Assembly (NCBI GenBank): GCA_022494885.1
Contig: JAGVSM010004242.1
Location: 101,035 to 165,034, forward strand
Source of the DNA: Micrasema longulum
Taxonomy: Eukaryota; Arthropoda; Insecta; Trichoptera; Brachycentridae
Direction of reading: 5' to 3'
DNA length: 64,000 bases
The position numbers and the translations under genes were made by a program. Of this stretch, positions 62,560 to 64,000 are shown in pieces; positions within the stretch are counted from its first letter, which is position 1, and each line of letters starts with the position of its first letter. Under the pieces are notes generated by a model. The model saw only the letters and a list, made by a program, of their open reading frames with translations, did not search any database and was not told where the DNA came from.

Positions 62560-63740
62560 ACCATTTGACTTCTATTTACCTACCTACTTTTTAGAAATAT
62601 TTTATTTTTATTCTTTTATATCTATTAAGCGTTATGTAATTCGATACTTCAAAAATGATAAACTGATAATAATAATACCAGTTTTTATTTTTAATTAGAC
62701 ATGCTTTAATTTTAATGTTGTACCTGTCATGTAAAAGCCCTCTGGGCGTATATAATAAATAAATGAATTAATGTTTTTAAGACAATAATGACAAATAACC
62801 ATCAATAGCTTTTTATAATATTTTAACCGGGTTAACAATAAATAATTAAGTGAATCAAAAAAAATATAAATAAAGCTTCTTCGTATATGAATTAAATAAT
62901 TTTTCAGAGTACCTCCGTGATAATTTCACATGAATAATGCAGACAACAAGACTTTGTTTTCGTAATGCCTGTGTCATCTTGTTAGGACCGCACAAAATGT
63001 GACAAATTATGAAAATATGTCAAGATACAAGGCTCCCCTGTTTTAACCCTTCTTCCAACGAAGCGCTCCTAAGGAAAGTAAAGCTAATGAAGTGAATTGA
63101 TTAAGTCGTTGGCTGTACAGTTAGCTTAATTAAGCGGACAATCAAATTAACTATGGCATTTTTTCTTTTTCTTTATAGGCTAATTGGCTCAATGTAAAGC
63201 TTAATGCAAAAAAAACGATACACTTAATCTTTACACTTTAATAAAAATATTACAAATTAATAATTGTTTTTTTTTTTTTTAATATTTAAAAATATAAAAA
63301 ATTGTAATCGGGTGTGTTGAAAAATATCCTAGTAAATATATTTAAATAAAAAGTTTTTTTTTATATACAATAATATTTTGACTGGCTCTTTGGTTTATGG
63401 TTGATACTTGAAACGCAACACGGTGCCATTCGATTTGATTCCTTTAGCGATAATCAAAATTTGAATGCCGTTGAATGGCCAATATAAATACCAAATTGTT
63501 TATCGACATGCGTTAGAAATGAAATATTCAGAACCAAAACACAAGAGTCTGACTCTTTTTTGGCAAGTTACAACCTAAATGGTTCTTTTTCTAATTTTGA
63601 CGTTTTTGACATATTAAAGATTAATAAAAAAAAAAAAAATAATAAAATTGGCATTGATGAGAAAAAAATCCGTATTTTCGGAGTTGTATGTTCCTACAAT
63701 TGGTTGACGATAGTATTTTTTCATTTATTTATATGTTAAA
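62560..63740. other. AT-rich stretch, nothing recognised
   Basis: Long A and T runs; no coding frame, RNA gene or repeat terminus that I can support. Confidence 0.35.
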
Positions 63741-63744
63741 CCAT

Positions 63745-63965
63745 TTCAGAGGCAATCATCATTATTGGCTCTACAGCCCGTTGTGAACCTCGGCCTCCTC
63801 CAGCATGATTCGCTATCTCCCTCCATCCTGGCCCGTACTCCTCTAATCTCTTTTGCCGATAGCGTCCACATCCCGCTGCACTCTAGTCGGCCATCGGTGT
63901 TTGGTAACGCTACGTCTACCTCCTCTCTCATTCTTTCTATTCTGAGCCGTTGCTCTGCTCTATTC
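63745..63965 (-). repeat. GC-rich repeat-like block at the window end
   Basis: The block is sharply GC-richer than its flank. On the minus strand a 61-codon frame reads LECSGMWTLSAKEIRGVRAR, CWRRPRFTTGCRANNDD, and the strand ends CTGTAGAGCCAATAATGATG. A GC-rich block with a GATGATT-type end suits a LINE 3' terminus, but it runs off the part of the element that could identify it. Confidence 0.3.
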
Positions 63966-64000
63966 AGATTTTTGATTGAAATAATATATGTACTTAAAAG

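Overview
The window looks like intergenic nuclear DNA from an AT-rich animal, most likely an arthropod and probably an insect. The reasons are the mix of mobile elements (a Tigger/pogo relic, a mariner relic, Penelope-like, RTE-like and jockey/CR1/L2-type non-LTR elements, tRNA-derived SINEs, Helitron-like ends), the absence of operons or dense coding, and many A/TA-rich simple tails. I found no intact host gene. No open frame exceeds about 163 codons, and nearly every recognisable protein stretch is a decayed piece of a transposable element. The order of insect cannot be decided from this sequence alone.

The most distinctive content is a foldback family, called FB-HH here. Copies lie at about 3.44-3.91, 9.05-9.52, 10.66-11.00, 17.26, 17.95-18.14 and 39.49-39.83 kb. 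Each terminal arm carries a hammerhead-ribozyme-like motif (CUGACGA, a 6-bp hairpin with loop GGUA, GAAA, then a short hairpin ACCGG...YCGGU). Related but weaker motifs sit in Penelope-like element (PLE) tails. One PLE copy at 57.0-57.6 kb still encodes a GIY-YIG endonuclease domain. Further PLE tails lie at 53.4, 54.1-54.5 and 61.2-61.7 kb, and a 557-bp palindrome at 46.26-46.82 kb seems to be two PLE-like tails in inverted orientation.

Layout: 0-3 kb, mostly AT-rich with a GC-richer block (1.8-2.0 kb) and a 113-bp tandem repeat (2.5 kb). 3-11 kb: FB-HH copies, a complete internally deleted Tigger element (4506-5552), a minus-strand LINE fragment (5.56-6.12 kb), and a TA-flanked MITE inside a LINE tail (9.6 kb). 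11-26 kb: LINE fragments (13.6, 14.8, 18.2-18.9, 23.2-24.0 kb), SINEs, and copies of an inverted-repeat family called IRE-1. 26-35.6 kb: two full-length SINE-A copies, an IRE-1 copy with target duplication, an IRE-1 array (32.3-33.0 kb), and the best-preserved LINE 3' end (34.84-35.64 kb). 35.6-46 kb: a short Harbinger-like MITE, two copies of a DNA element called DNA-7, a three-level nested insertion (39.2-40.1 kb), and SINEs. 46-64 kb: the PLE palindrome, LINE fragments, a LINE split by IRE-1 (50.4-52.0 kb), a 263-bp insert with a 12-bp target duplication (55.1-55.4 kb), PLE pieces, and a mariner relic (61.9-62.4 kb).

Family names FB-HH, IRE-1, SINE-A, SINE-B, REP-4, REP-5 and DNA-7 are local labels based only on similarity between copies inside this window. 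Repeat boundaries are read by eye and are usually good to about 10-20 bases unless a target duplication fixes them. The elements do not form a pathway: the window is a layered record of insertions, and several nestings give relative ages.
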